Of a stretch of 64,000 bases of DNA, positions 25,256-34,118 are shown piece by piece (the stretch's first letter is position 1; each line of letters opens with the position of its first letter). The stretch is from Halobacterium jilantaiense (lineage in GTDB: Archaea > Halobacteriota > Halobacteria > Halobacteriales > Halobacteriaceae), in assembly GCF_900110535.1 (NCBI RefSeq), contig NZ_FOJA01000001.1, positions 372,001-436,000 on the forward strand, read 5' to 3'. A program made the translations under genes and the position numbers. A model generated the notes under the pieces. It ran no database searches. It was not told where the DNA came from and was given only the letters and a program-made list of their open reading frames with translations.

Positions 25256-26338
25256 TCAGCATCGGATTTCGAAGCGCGCACCGCCGTGTTCGGATTCGGT
25301 GACCGAGACCTGCCAGTCGTGCGCCTCGACGATGCGTTCGACAATTGCCAGGCCCAGCCCGGTTCCCTGTTCCGTTCGCGTGTACCCCGGTTCGAAGACC
25401 GTCTCCCGTTCGGACGGTGGAATCCCGTTGCCGTCGTCGGCGACGTAGACGCCGTTCTCGAGCGCGCCGACGGTCACCGTAATCGCCGCGCTCCCGTCGT
25501 CGGTCTGTCGCTCGCGGGCCCCGTCGCGGTGACCGTGTTCGACAGCGTCCTGCCGAGCCTGCGAGTCAGGACTCGTCGAGCCGTGCTCTACGGCGTCATC
25601 GGACTGCTCTGCAGTCCGATTGCGTGTCGAACCATGTTCGACAGCGTTCCGGAACAGGTTCTCGAACACTCGGCGGACGCGTCCCGGGTCGGCAGTCACT
25701 CGTGGGAGCGCGTCGGTGCTGTCGAGTTCGGCCGACTGCGTATCGACCGACTCCCACGCGTCGGCGACTGCTTCGGCCACGTCGACGTCCGGTTCCGGCT
25801 GCACGACCGCGTCCCCGCGTGCGAGCGTCAGAACATCCTGAATAAGTTGCTCCATTCGGTCGTGAGCCCGGGCCGCGGCGTCGAAGTGCTCGCTGTCTCC
25901 CGTCTCTTCGGCCGCTCGAAGCCGCGCCTTCGCCACGTCCAGCGGGTTCCGGAGGTCGTGCGTGAGTGCGCTCGCAACGGTCCCGATACCCACCGAATCA
26001 CCGCTTGCTCGCTCGCGTTCCACCGGTGAGAACACCAGAAACGGGCCGGATTGCTCGCCGACAGACCGCTGCAGGTGGTACGTCTGCGTCCCGTCCTGCG
26101 TGCTGAGCGTCGTCTCCACGCTGTCCCCGCGGACGACTCGGTCGACTGGGGGGCTGTCACTCGCGCTCAGTGTCGCAAGCAGGTCCTCAATCGGCGTTCC
26201 AGCCGCAGCGTCTCCGAACGCGTCCCCGAACGCGTCGTTGGTCGCTGTGACCGTCAGTCGGTCGTCTGCCTCGGTGTAGCGCACGACTGGCTGCGGAAGC
26301 GCGTCGATGGGAATCGAGACGCGCTCGTCGGCGGTCAT
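25256..26338 (-). CDS. Soluble PAS histidine kinase with repeat-expanded N-box
   Basis: 360 aa from ATG 26338 (MTADERVSIPIDALPQPVV). A PAS domain (~10-115), an H-box VASALTHDLRNPLDVAKARLR (phospho-His ~141), and a HATPase domain with N-box LFRNAVEHGS, G1 VADDGNGIP and G2 GTGLGLAIVERIV. No membrane segment. Inside the N-box the sequence AVEHGS recurs three times with ~16-17 residue spacing, an in-frame expansion (DNA repeat at 25531-25652). It precedes the HTH_10 gene on the same strand; a two-component pair with the HalX regulator is possible. Confidence 0.9.
   Translation of the reverse strand: MTADERVSIPIDALPQPVVRYTEADDRLTVTATNDAFGDAFGDAAAGTPIEDLLATLSASDSPPVDRVVRGDSVETTLSTQDGTQTYHLQRSVGEQSGPFLVFSPVERERASGDSVGIGTVASALTHDLRNPLDVAKARLRAAEETGDSEHFDAAARAHDRMEQLIQDVLTLARGDAVVQPEPDVDVAEAVADAWESVDTQSAELDSTDALPRVTADPGRVRRVFENLFRNAVEHGSTRNRTAEQSDDAVEHGSTSPDSQARQDAVEHGHRDGARERQTDDGSAAITVTVGALENGVYVADDGNGIPPSERETVFEPGYTRTEQGTGLGLAIVERIVEAHDWQVSVTESEHGGARFEIRC
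25531..25652. repeat. Degenerate ~50-bp tandem repeat in the kinase N-box
   Basis: Three imperfect units on the plus strand, with cores ACCGTGTTCGACAGCGTCC (25532), CCGTGCTCTACGGCGTCAT (25581) and ACCATGTTCGACAGCGTTCC (25631). They encode (N/D)AVEHGS plus Ser/Asn/Gln/Asp-rich spacers. Confidence 0.75.
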
Positions 26339-26559
26339 CACGCAGTCCCTCCCTCGGTATCGACCGCCGCCGTCCGCTGCGGCACGAGAGCGCCACTCGG
26401 CATACGTCAGCGTTGAACGGGGAGCCTCATTTAACGTTACTCCATGATTCCGAGTCTGCAACAGCCCCGGAAACGAACCGCGACGACACCAGACCGGGGT
26501 GGAAACGCGTCTCTGTCTCTCCTACGTTCGCGGAGAGCAGAGCCTCGACGGCCGACAGG

Positions 26560-27213
26560 CTACAGTTCCTCGTGCGGCTGGACCACGACGAACCCGCTGG
26601 CACCGTCGAAGTCCATCTGGAAGCGCTCACCGGACTCCTGACCGACCATGTCCGAGAGGTTCGTGTTCACCTCGACCTCGGGTGAGACGCCACTCCACGC
26701 GACCGTCGCGCTCGGGTCGGTCGACACCGGCGGTTCGAGAACGACCGGGTCACCGTGCGTGGTAATCGCGACTGTCCCGGGGCCTTCGAGATAGACGTTG
26801 GTGAAGCCGCCTGCGAACGAGCCGGCCAGACTGTCGATGGTGCTGATCTCGTAATCGACGCCGTCCTCGAACGCGAGTACGTCTTCGCCGTTGACTGTGA
26901 TGGCCTCACCGGCGTCGAGCTGCAGGACCTGTATCTTCTTCTGCTGGTCCGCGAGATAGACGTCTCCCTGCCCCTCGACAGTCATGACCGGCGTCCCTTC
27001 GCCGCTCGCGGCTTCCTTGAGGAATCCCTTGATTCCGCCTTCGGCTGAGGCCGAGCCGGTAAACGAGAGGTCTCCCGTGAACGCCACCATCGACCCTGCT
27101 TTTGCCACCAAGCTCCCGTCGACGGCGACGTCGAGCAGGTACTGGTTCTCGAGCTGGAACTGCTCGTCGCTCTCCGTCGGTCCGTGTTCGGACGTGAACT
27201 GTGAGACGTCCAT
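26560..27213 (-). CDS. AIM24/TIGR00266-type protein
   Basis: 217 aa. The beta-rich AIM24 fold is recognisable from QYLLDVAVDGSLVAKAGSMVA, GGIKGFLKEAASGEGTPVMTV, VYLADQQKKIQVLQLDAGEA, GGFTNVYLEGPGTVAITTHG and GERFQMDFDGASGFVVVQPHEE. Cytoplasmic or peripheral. The family is widespread but biochemically undefined in prokaryotes. Monocistronic, divergent from the 7TM kinase at 27362. Confidence 0.9.
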   Translation of the reverse strand: MDVSQFTSEHGPTESDEQFQLENQYLLDVAVDGSLVAKAGSMVAFTGDLSFTGSASAEGGIKGFLKEAASGEGTPVMTVEGQGDVYLADQQKKIQVLQLDAGEAITVNGEDVLAFEDGVDYEISTIDSLAGSFAGGFTNVYLEGPGTVAITTHGDPVVLEPPVSTDPSATVAWSGVSPEVEVNTNLSDMVGQESGERFQMDFDGASGFVVVQPHEEL

Positions 27214-27361
27214 ACGCTATCGCACTGCGGGCCGCCGGATAAATCCAGACCCGCTGTTTCAGCGCCAGCGAGCGAGCCCGTGAGCCACTCCGTTCAGAGT
27301 TGTCCCTAACCACCAGCTTCTTGTCGGCACTGCGAGTCAGTTCTGACTCGAACCAGAAGCG

Positions 27362-29017
27362 ATGGCCCTCCTCTCGACGCTCGCGTCGGTCACTGCACTC
27401 GCGACAGCCAGTGCGCTGTTCGGGTACGGCACGTGGCGGACGGCCCAGAACCGCGAGCGACCGAGCGCGGGCCCGCTGCTCGCAGTGCTCGGCCTGCTAA
27501 CGGTGTGGGCGCTCTTCGCACTCGGGAGTGTACTCCCCGTCCTGTCCGAACTCGACGTCGTCTCGACTGTGTTCTCCCTCGGTCATCTCGGTGCCGGGAT
27601 TGTCTTCCCCGGCGTCTGGGTCGTGTACGCGCTCAGCTACACCGGTCGCGGGAGCGGACTGAACGTGTGGCGGGTCGCGCTGTTCGTCCCGCTGGTGGTT
27701 CCGGCCGTGTTGAGTGGGGTCGTTCTCGCCGTCATGGAACCGGGAGAGTCGGCCGAGGTGCTGCTCGCCCCGCTGTTCGGAACGATACTGTTCCACGCCG
27801 TTGCCCTCCTCGTATACGGGGTGTACCGTCTCGTCAGATTCGGGTGGAGCCACCCGCGAATCGCCGAGCGACAGGTGGCTGTCGTGACCGGGGGCATCAC
27901 TGCACCCTATCTCCTCGTCGTGCTGTGGGACGGGTCGGTTCTCAGGGGTACGGACATCGGGCTGCTCGCCTCGGGCCTGCTGTTGGTCGCCGCAGTCCGC
28001 CGCTACCCGGTCGCGTCGGGCTTCCCGGAAGCCGACCACGTCGCCCGGACCCGAGTCGTCGAAACGCTCCAGGAAGCCGTCCTCGTCCTCGACTGGGACG
28101 ACCACGTGCTCGACGTGAACGACACGACAGCCGAGTGGTTCGGAACCACCGCGGACGCGATGGTCGGCGAGTCCGTCCACGGGGTCGTCGGCGGGCTCGC
28201 CGACACCGACCTCGCGGCGGGCGCGACAGGGCGAGTGTCACTGCAGACGGCGCGGGGCCGCCGCCGCTTCCAGTACAGCGTCTCCGCCGTCACCGACGCG
28301 TCAGACGGCGACGCGGGAGAGGTCGCGCGAACGCTGCTGCTGCGGGACGTGACGGGGAGCGTGACCCGCCAGCAGCGATTGACGGTGCTCAATCGAATCC
28401 TGCGACACAACGTCAGAAACAATCTGGATGCCGCGCTGGCGTACGCCGACCGCGTGACCGACGACGAGATGCGCGAAGGAATTACGGACAACGTGCGGGA
28501 GACGCTGGACGTCGCGTCGAAAGCCCGGGACGCGGAGGAAGTGATGAACTCGGTGACCGACGACTCGGAGCCGGTTCGGCTGGCCGACGTGGCAGCCACA
28601 GTCGCCGACCAGTTTCGGACCGGTGAGTACGCGGGCACAGTCTCGGTCACGTCTGTCGACGAGCCCGTCGTCCAGTCACACCGGTCGGTGGTTCGGCGCG
28701 TTCTCGTCGAACTCGTCGAGAACGCGTTCGTCCACAGCAGCGATTCGGTCGCAGTCGAGGTCGTCGTCCGTGACTGTGACGGCGAGTGGGCGGAAATCGT
28801 CGTCGCCGACGACGGTCCGGGAATCCCCGAGGAGGAGCGCGCAGTGCTCGCGTCCGGGACCGAAACGCAACTCGAACACGGCCACGGTATCGGGCTCTGG
28901 TTCGTGACGTGGGCCGTCACACGGCTGGGCGGCACAGTCGACTTCGAGGAGAACGACCCGTCGGGGAGCGTCGTCACCGTTCGTCTCACTGCGTCTGGGA
29001 ACCGTCAGTCGGCGTGA
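27362..29017 (+). CDS. 7TM-PAS sensor histidine kinase
   Basis: 551 aa. The N-terminal ~220 residues hold seven hydrophobic helices of the 'histidine kinase N-terminal 7TM' type. Then come a PAS domain (~225-330: VVETLQEAVLVLDWDDHVLDV), an H-box LNRILRHNVRNNLDAALAYA (His ~345) and a HATPase domain (LVELVENAFVHS, VVADDGPGIP, GHGIGLWFVTWAV). Paralogous over its length to the kinase at 30429-32120, on the other side of the GT87 gene. Senses an unknown membrane or extracellular signal. Confidence 0.92.
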   Translation: MALLSTLASVTALATASALFGYGTWRTAQNRERPSAGPLLAVLGLLTVWALFALGSVLPVLSELDVVSTVFSLGHLGAGIVFPGVWVVYALSYTGRGSGLNVWRVALFVPLVVPAVLSGVVLAVMEPGESAEVLLAPLFGTILFHAVALLVYGVYRLVRFGWSHPRIAERQVAVVTGGITAPYLLVVLWDGSVLRGTDIGLLASGLLLVAAVRRYPVASGFPEADHVARTRVVETLQEAVLVLDWDDHVLDVNDTTAEWFGTTADAMVGESVHGVVGGLADTDLAAGATGRVSLQTARGRRRFQYSVSAVTDASDGDAGEVARTLLLRDVTGSVTRQQRLTVLNRILRHNVRNNLDAALAYADRVTDDEMREGITDNVRETLDVASKARDAEEVMNSVTDDSEPVRLADVAATVADQFRTGEYAGTVSVTSVDEPVVQSHRSVVRRVLVELVENAFVHSSDSVAVEVVVRDCDGEWAEIVVADDGPGIPEEERAVLASGTETQLEHGHGIGLWFVTWAVTRLGGTVDFEENDPSGSVVTVRLTASGNRQSA

Positions 29018-29035
29018 CGCGGGCCGTCTCGCTCG

Positions 29036-30325
29036 TCAGTCGTCCGCCTTCGACACGGCACCCGAGTGGCGCGTCTGCGCGGTGTCGAACCCGCGCGCCC
29101 CACACCACGCGAGTATCGAGAGGCAGCCGAGCAGCGGGACAGAGACCACCGTGAGCGACGACGTTGCGACCGCCGAGACGGACTGCTGGACGGCCGTCGG
29201 CGTCCCGGCCGCGGCCAGCACCGCGCTGACCTGGGCTGGCTGTATCGGGAACGAGAGCGCAGCGAACCCGGCGAAGAGCAGCGGCTGGTGACGACCAGTG
29301 TCGAGGTAGAACAGACAGAGCACGGGGAAGTACAGGTAGAGAACGTACGTCGTGTTCGACGCCGGGGACACGACCAGTATCGCGGTGAGGAACGCGAGAA
29401 ACGTCGCGAGGCGGTCGGCGACCGTCGCTCCGCTGTTCGCGGCGCGCCACAGAACTGGTGTCACTAGCAGCACCGAAACCACGATGTACGTCACCGGCGG
29501 GACGGGCGGTAACAGCTGTGAGAGCGGCCGCGACAGGGACATCGCGAAGAAGTTCGGGGAGACCGTCTCGGCGAAGGCGTCGAGGCGGCTCCGGGAGGCA
29601 AGTACCGTCAGGAAGCGCCGGTAGGAGTCGACGCCGAAGAGGACGGCACCGACCGCGAGCCCAGTCACGCCCGTCGCAGTCGCGGCGGCAAGCGCCCGCC
29701 AAGCACGCCGATAGAGGAGCCACACGCCCAGAGCCGCGGGGAACATTTTCACGAGTGCTGCGGCTCCGAGCAGGGTCCCAGCGGCTGACTCCCGGCCGTA
29801 CTCGAGAGCGAGGAACGCGGACGCTAGGGCCAGTGCGACGAGTGTGTCGACTTGGCCGAGGCCGAGCGAGGCGGCGACCGGCGCGCTGCCGACACAACAT
29901 CCGGTAATCAGGAGGCGGTCCGAACTCGGAAGCCGACCCCGCTGGCGCTCGACGACGTGGACGACGAGAGCCGCGACGCCGAGCGCAGCAGCGACGTTGA
30001 CCACTGACTGGAGCGCGAACGCCACCAGCCAGTTCTCGACTGGGGCCAGCGGGAGGAACACGAGCACAGACGGCGGCGGATAGACGTACGTCACGCCCGT
30101 GATGCCGGTGTCGACGCCGACGAAGGAGCTGCCAGTTAGTGCTGCCGACGCAGCGGCGTAGTAGGCGTGGAAATCCCAGCCGAGGTACGTGGTCGGTGCA
30201 AGCACGAAGAAGTACAGCGGCACCAGCAGCCCGCCTGCGATACTCGCGAACAGGAGGGCTCGTCTCGGGTCCAGCCGGGAGAGACGGCGAATAGTGGAGG
30301 AGCCGATCAGGCGGCGGTTGGGCAT
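29036..30325 (-). CDS. GT87-type (DUF2029) membrane glycosyltransferase
   Basis: 429 aa from ATG 30325 (MPNRRLIGSSTIRRLSRLDP). About ten membrane helices. The catalytic-type loop YLGWDFHAYYAAASAAL (~38-55) has the Asp expected of GT-C/GT87 polyprenyl-phosphate-dependent mannosyl-like transferases, followed by YVYPPPSVLVFLPLAPV. Likely transfers a sugar from a lipid donor on the outer face of the membrane; acceptor unknown. It lies between two paralogous 7TM kinases. Confidence 0.82.
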   Translation of the reverse strand: MPNRRLIGSSTIRRLSRLDPRRALLFASIAGGLLVPLYFFVLAPTTYLGWDFHAYYAAASAALTGSSFVGVDTGITGVTYVYPPPSVLVFLPLAPVENWLVAFALQSVVNVAAALGVAALVVHVVERQRGRLPSSDRLLITGCCVGSAPVAASLGLGQVDTLVALALASAFLALEYGRESAAGTLLGAAALVKMFPAALGVWLLYRRAWRALAAATATGVTGLAVGAVLFGVDSYRRFLTVLASRSRLDAFAETVSPNFFAMSLSRPLSQLLPPVPPVTYIVVSVLLVTPVLWRAANSGATVADRLATFLAFLTAILVVSPASNTTYVLYLYFPVLCLFYLDTGRHQPLLFAGFAALSFPIQPAQVSAVLAAAGTPTAVQQSVSAVATSSLTVVSVPLLGCLSILAWCGARGFDTAQTRHSGAVSKADD

Positions 30326-30428
30326 CTTGTGGCGCTGCGACCCCCAGGGGGTTAAGAAGCGACGTGGTGTTGCAGGGGTAGAGAATTTGGTAGACACGCC
30401 GGCCTCGCCCGCCCCAATCTGGCGCGTT

Positions 30429-32120
30429 TCACCGCCGTGTTCGACGCGGAGTCTCACCACGGGGGAGACGCACACGGACGACACTGCCTTCGGAGTCGTT
30501 CGCTTCGATGGAGATCTCGCCGCCGAGTCGCGTCACGCTCCATTTGACGAGCCAGAGCCCGATGCCGTGGCCGTGTTTGAGCTGTGCTTCCGTCTCCTCG
30601 AACAGCACCTCCCGCTCGTGGTCGGGGATACCCGGACCGTCGTCCGCGACGACCACCGCTACCATCTGCTCTCCGCTCGCTCGGACAGTGATTTCGACAC
30701 GAGCTGGCGGCTCCTCCGTGTGTGTCACTGCGTTCTCGACGACCTCCGAAATCAGCGTGCGGACGACCGTTCGATGCGACAGAATCGATACCTCACTCGG
30801 ACTGTCGACGGTTACCTCACGGTCGGTCGCTTCCGACCGGTATTCGTCCGCGACATCGTTGACAACAGCGACGAGATCGACGCGCTCCGGCCTCCCCGTA
30901 CTCGTGTCCATTATCCGCTCTGCCTCTCTGGCTTTGTCACTGAGTTCGACGAGCTCGGTCGCGCTGTCACGAATTCCGGTCCGTAATGGCTCCTCGCTGA
31001 CGTGCCCGGCGTTCGCGAGGACGACGTCGAGCTGGTTCCGGACGTTGTGGCGTAGAATACGATTGAGGACGGTGAGGCGCTGCTCCCTCGTCTGCCGCTC
31101 GGTCACATCTCGAAGAACGACTGCGCGAGCCACCGGGTCGGCCTCGTCTGGGTCTTCGTTCTGCGCATCGACAGCCGACACGCTGTACTGGAACCGGCGG
31201 CGACCGTCCACTGTAGTGAGTGTCACGAGTCCGGTCTCACCCGATGAGAGGTCAGCGTCCGCCAGACCGTCCGCAACGGACTGAACCGGCTCCCCCACTA
31301 CGTCCTCTGTCGACGCGCCGAAGAGTTGCGCCATCGACTCGTTGGCGTCGACCACTTTCCCCTCCCAGCTGAGTACCACGACGGCCTCCTGAAGCGATTC
31401 GACGACGCGGGTCCGTGCGACGGACTCGGACGCTGGAAACCCAGTCAGCACCGGATATCGGCGCACCGCAAGCGTGAACAGCACACCAGACACCAGCAGC
31501 CCGGTGGTCGCGCCGCTGTCGACGATGCCCTGTCTCCCGAGCACGGTATCCAGATACGGTCCGCTTATCGCGCCCAGTAGCGCCACGACCTGCGCCGTCG
31601 GAAGCGCCGCATGCCGGTAGCCGAGCCGAGCGAGCACGAACGAGCCGTAGACCAGTGACGCGAGTATGTAGAAGAGCGCGGCGGCGAGCAGCGACAGCAA
31701 CACAGCCAGTATCAAACTCCCCTTAGCTTCGGCCGGGTCCGAGACGATGACAGCCATTATCGCGATGCCGAAGACGACGGGGAGGGCCGCACCGGAGAGG
31801 ATGAGCAGTCGCCGACGCGTCAACTTCGTGCCTCGACCAGCATACCCGAGGACGTAGACAGTCCACGCGACGGGAGCGAACAACGCCGGGAAGAGACTCG
31901 TGAACTCGATCGCGTCGGCCGCCTGCTGCCCCCAGAGCAATCCGCCGAACTCGCCACCGAGAGCCGCGACAGCCCACGCAGTCAGCGCACCGATGGTCCA
32001 CGCGAACATGGAGGCGTTCGGACGATTCCGGTTCCGGTAGACCGTCAGAGTCGTCCAGCCCAGCAGGCCTGCTGCCGTCGCGTCGAGCGCAATCGCGCTG
32101 ACTGTCTCGCCCAGCGGCAT
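30429..32120 (-). CDS. 7TM-PAS sensor histidine kinase, paralogue
   Basis: 563 aa. N-terminal 7TM region, PAS (~230-330: VVESLQEAVVVLSWEGKVVDA), H-box LNRILRHNVRNQLDVVLANAG (His ~345) and HATPase (LISEVVENAVTH, VVADDGPGIPDHER, GHGIGLWLVKWSV). Same architecture as the 27362 gene and clearly a duplicate. No response regulator is adjacent. It begins just downstream of an empty ~190-bp stretch. Confidence 0.92.
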   Translation of the reverse strand: MPLGETVSAIALDATAAGLLGWTTLTVYRNRNRPNASMFAWTIGALTAWAVAALGGEFGGLLWGQQAADAIEFTSLFPALFAPVAWTVYVLGYAGRGTKLTRRRLLILSGAALPVVFGIAIMAVIVSDPAEAKGSLILAVLLSLLAAALFYILASLVYGSFVLARLGYRHAALPTAQVVALLGAISGPYLDTVLGRQGIVDSGATTGLLVSGVLFTLAVRRYPVLTGFPASESVARTRVVESLQEAVVVLSWEGKVVDANESMAQLFGASTEDVVGEPVQSVADGLADADLSSGETGLVTLTTVDGRRRFQYSVSAVDAQNEDPDEADPVARAVVLRDVTERQTREQRLTVLNRILRHNVRNQLDVVLANAGHVSEEPLRTGIRDSATELVELSDKAREAERIMDTSTGRPERVDLVAVVNDVADEYRSEATDREVTVDSPSEVSILSHRTVVRTLISEVVENAVTHTEEPPARVEITVRASGEQMVAVVVADDGPGIPDHEREVLFEETEAQLKHGHGIGLWLVKWSVTRLGGEISIEANDSEGSVVRVRLPRGETPRRTRR

Positions 32121-32308
32121 CAGTGTTCATCCCGAAGAGTGGTCGAAGAAGCACTTGACGGTACCGAACAGGGCATCCAGCAGGAACGGTGATAGAAGCA
32201 AGCCCTCGAATCCCGTCTGAATACGAGCTGCGAACCTAGCACGTAGTGGACCGGTAATCGAACGGCCGAACTTGGTCAGTACCGTCTGCGAGCTGTCCGC
32301 AACGGCAG

Positions 32309-32806
32309 CTAGCAGATGGAGTACGAAGCGAAGAGTGCTCCATCATCTCGGATTCGTGCGAACGCGTTGCCGAAGCATTTGGTGGTTCGGATTTCGGTAT
32401 TCTCGGTAGTATTCAGCGCTGTGATGGCAACGTCGAAGGTCTCGATTCCCTCCGGCTCAATCTCCGCAACGTCGTATGCAGTGCGTTCCGAACCGGGTTC
32501 GAGAGCGTAGGTCTCGTTGTGGACTGTCGTGTTCGTGCCGCTACGGATGACTCGCACGTGGACATCTACACGCTGGTTCCAGTTATTCTCCAACTGCACA
32601 GAGTGGTGTGGGTCGGGTTGGTCGTCCAAACAACTCCATCCACAGACCGTCGTGGTTACTGTTCGGCTTGTCGTCGGTTCAGTCGTCGTTGGAACAGTGT
32701 CGGTCGTCGATGGCGAGTCTTGAGGTGCCGCGGCCGGCGATAGACAACCAGCAGTCAGGAATACCACCGCCAGCAGCATGGGGACCAATCGGGATGAAGA
32801 AGCCAT
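32309..32806 (-). CDS. Small lipoprotein, unknown
   Basis: 165 aa. A Sec-like signal MASSSRLVPMLLAVVFLTAGC with a lipobox Cys (no twin-arginine), a Thr/Ser/Pro-rich linker (SPSTTDTVPTTTEPTTSRTV), then a beta-sandwich-like domain with four Cys (VCGWSCLDDQ, TKCFGNAF, SYSIC). Similar in organisation to other haloarchaeal cell-surface lipoproteins with an Ig-like part. Confidence 0.72.
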   Translation of the reverse strand: MASSSRLVPMLLAVVFLTAGCLSPAAAPQDSPSTTDTVPTTTEPTTSRTVTTTVCGWSCLDDQPDPHHSVQLENNWNQRVDVHVRVIRSGTNTTVHNETYALEPGSERTAYDVAEIEPEGIETFDVAITALNTTENTEIRTTKCFGNAFARIRDDGALFASYSIC

Positions 32807-33093
32807 ATTGCGTGATTGTTGCAGCTAAGATGAAAGTTTTGTGTCGTCCTCTGTAGTCAGCAAAGATTACCGCAAATAATCGGCAAGTCCGGCATCCCGT
32901 TGTTGCGTGTCTTTTCTCCCACGCGTCACACTCTCTACGGAAGCTTAGTGGTATGTGACAGAAGTCGACAAGAATGTCTATGGACAGGTTCGTTTCACAT
33001 CTTCGTGTATGGAACACGATCTAGGTGGGTGTGCGTAGGGTTAGTTTTCTGACTCCCCACAAAGCGTTTCACTTACTGTCATCGAGGTGGAAT

Positions 33094-33696
33094 ATGCACA
33101 CGTCCTCGCGGTCAAAATTGTTGGTCGCCCTCTTTGTTATCTTGGTGACGGCCGGGTGTCTTGGAACCCCAATCGGGGATGGCCCACAGACGACAAGTGC
33201 CCACACTACGGCTGAGTCGGAATTGCCAGCCGAACCGATGAATAGCACGCTTACCGTAACAAAGACACTGAACGAGACGTACACGTACCACGAGAAGAAC
33301 GACACCATCGAATACATAGAGGAGTATCGGGTTGAGGAGAATACCACGTCAGGAGAGAGGGTGACGGAGCCAGTGTACGGGACTGCGGATGCGGACACGT
33401 GGCTCAAATATACAGCCCCATCAGTTGGAGCGAGCCAAGTTAATGGTGCCCTCAATACTCACTTCCAGAACCAGTCTCTGGAGCACATTTCTACGGCCTC
33501 CTATGAGAACTCAACGCTACAAATAGCAGTCGTATGGGAGCGATATGCGGTCGCTGACGTTACCGAAACACCGAGGATTCCACAAGACGCGCTACGCACT
33601 TATCTCCCAGACACCGTCGATGTGTCCCTCATTGTTGACGGAAGAGAATATACACATACGTATCCGGTCGTGGTAATTGAGCGAACAAAGCAATAA
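33094..33696 (+). CDS. Lipoprotein, unknown
   Basis: 200 aa from ATG 33094. Signal SKLLVALFVILVTAGC with a lipobox Cys at ~20, then a Thr-rich spacer and a mixed domain (LTVTKTLNETYTYHEKNDTI, VYGTADADTWLKYTAPSV, LPDTVDVSLIVDGREYTHTY). Several Asn-X-Ser/Thr sites. It ends near the tRNA-Lys gene. The region is less GC-rich than the flanks. Function unknown. Confidence 0.72.
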   Translation: MHTSSRSKLLVALFVILVTAGCLGTPIGDGPQTTSAHTTAESELPAEPMNSTLTVTKTLNETYTYHEKNDTIEYIEEYRVEENTTSGERVTEPVYGTADADTWLKYTAPSVGASQVNGALNTHFQNQSLEHISTASYENSTLQIAVVWERYAVADVTETPRIPQDALRTYLPDTVDVSLIVDGREYTHTYPVVVIERTKQ

Positions 33697-33819
33697 CTCC
33701 TGTACCTCGAAACGAACTAACGTCGAAAAACGAGCGTATCTGTACCGTCTAATCCCGAAACCCTACAAAGTAACAGCCAAGCCGCTAGCAGCCTGACTCA
33801 GTATCCGTCTTCGAGAAAG

Positions 33820-33893
33820 CGGGCCGGGCGCGATTTGAACACGCGACCGACGGATTAAGAGTCCGTCGCTCTGCCAGACTGAGCTACCGGCCC
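33820..33893 (-). tRNA. tRNA-Lys (CTT anticodon)
   Basis: On the minus strand a 7-bp acceptor stem GGGCCGG/CCGGCCC, D arm, anticodon stem ACGGA/TCCGT with loop CTCTTAA (anticodon CTT, reads AAG) and TTCAAAT T-loop form a full cloverleaf. The discriminator base is G; CCA is not encoded. A TATA-like TATTTTA is at the right distance upstream. Confidence 0.96.
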
Positions 33894-33922
33894 GAACGCA
33901 TCCAGTCCTTGCCGGGTGATAC

Positions 33923-33929
33923 TAAAATA
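33923..33929 (-). promoter_or_regulatory. TATA box for tRNA-Lys
   Basis: TATTTTA on the minus strand, 30-36 bp from the tRNA 5' end. Confidence 0.5.
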
Positions 33930-33986
33930 CGTTCTGATTCGGAACAATCACCGGCCGACGGTACCAGTAGGTGCGTTGAGATGATG

Positions 33987-34000
33987 TGGTTGGCCAACCA
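33987..34000. promoter_or_regulatory. Perfect 14-bp palindrome TGGTTGGCCAACCA
   Basis: A perfect palindrome in the 225-bp gap between the divergently arranged tRNA-Lys and RCK-DHH genes. It may be an operator for the RCK-DHH gene (inference from symmetry and position). Confidence 0.4.
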
Positions 34001-34118
34001 GCCCGTCAGCACGGACACGCGCTCAGTGACACTGATGCCCGACAGTTGAGCGTTGCGTGCCGCGTGACTGCGGGAGGTCGGAAAGGGTAAGTGACGGCCT
34101 CCGCAATTCGGGCACAAC

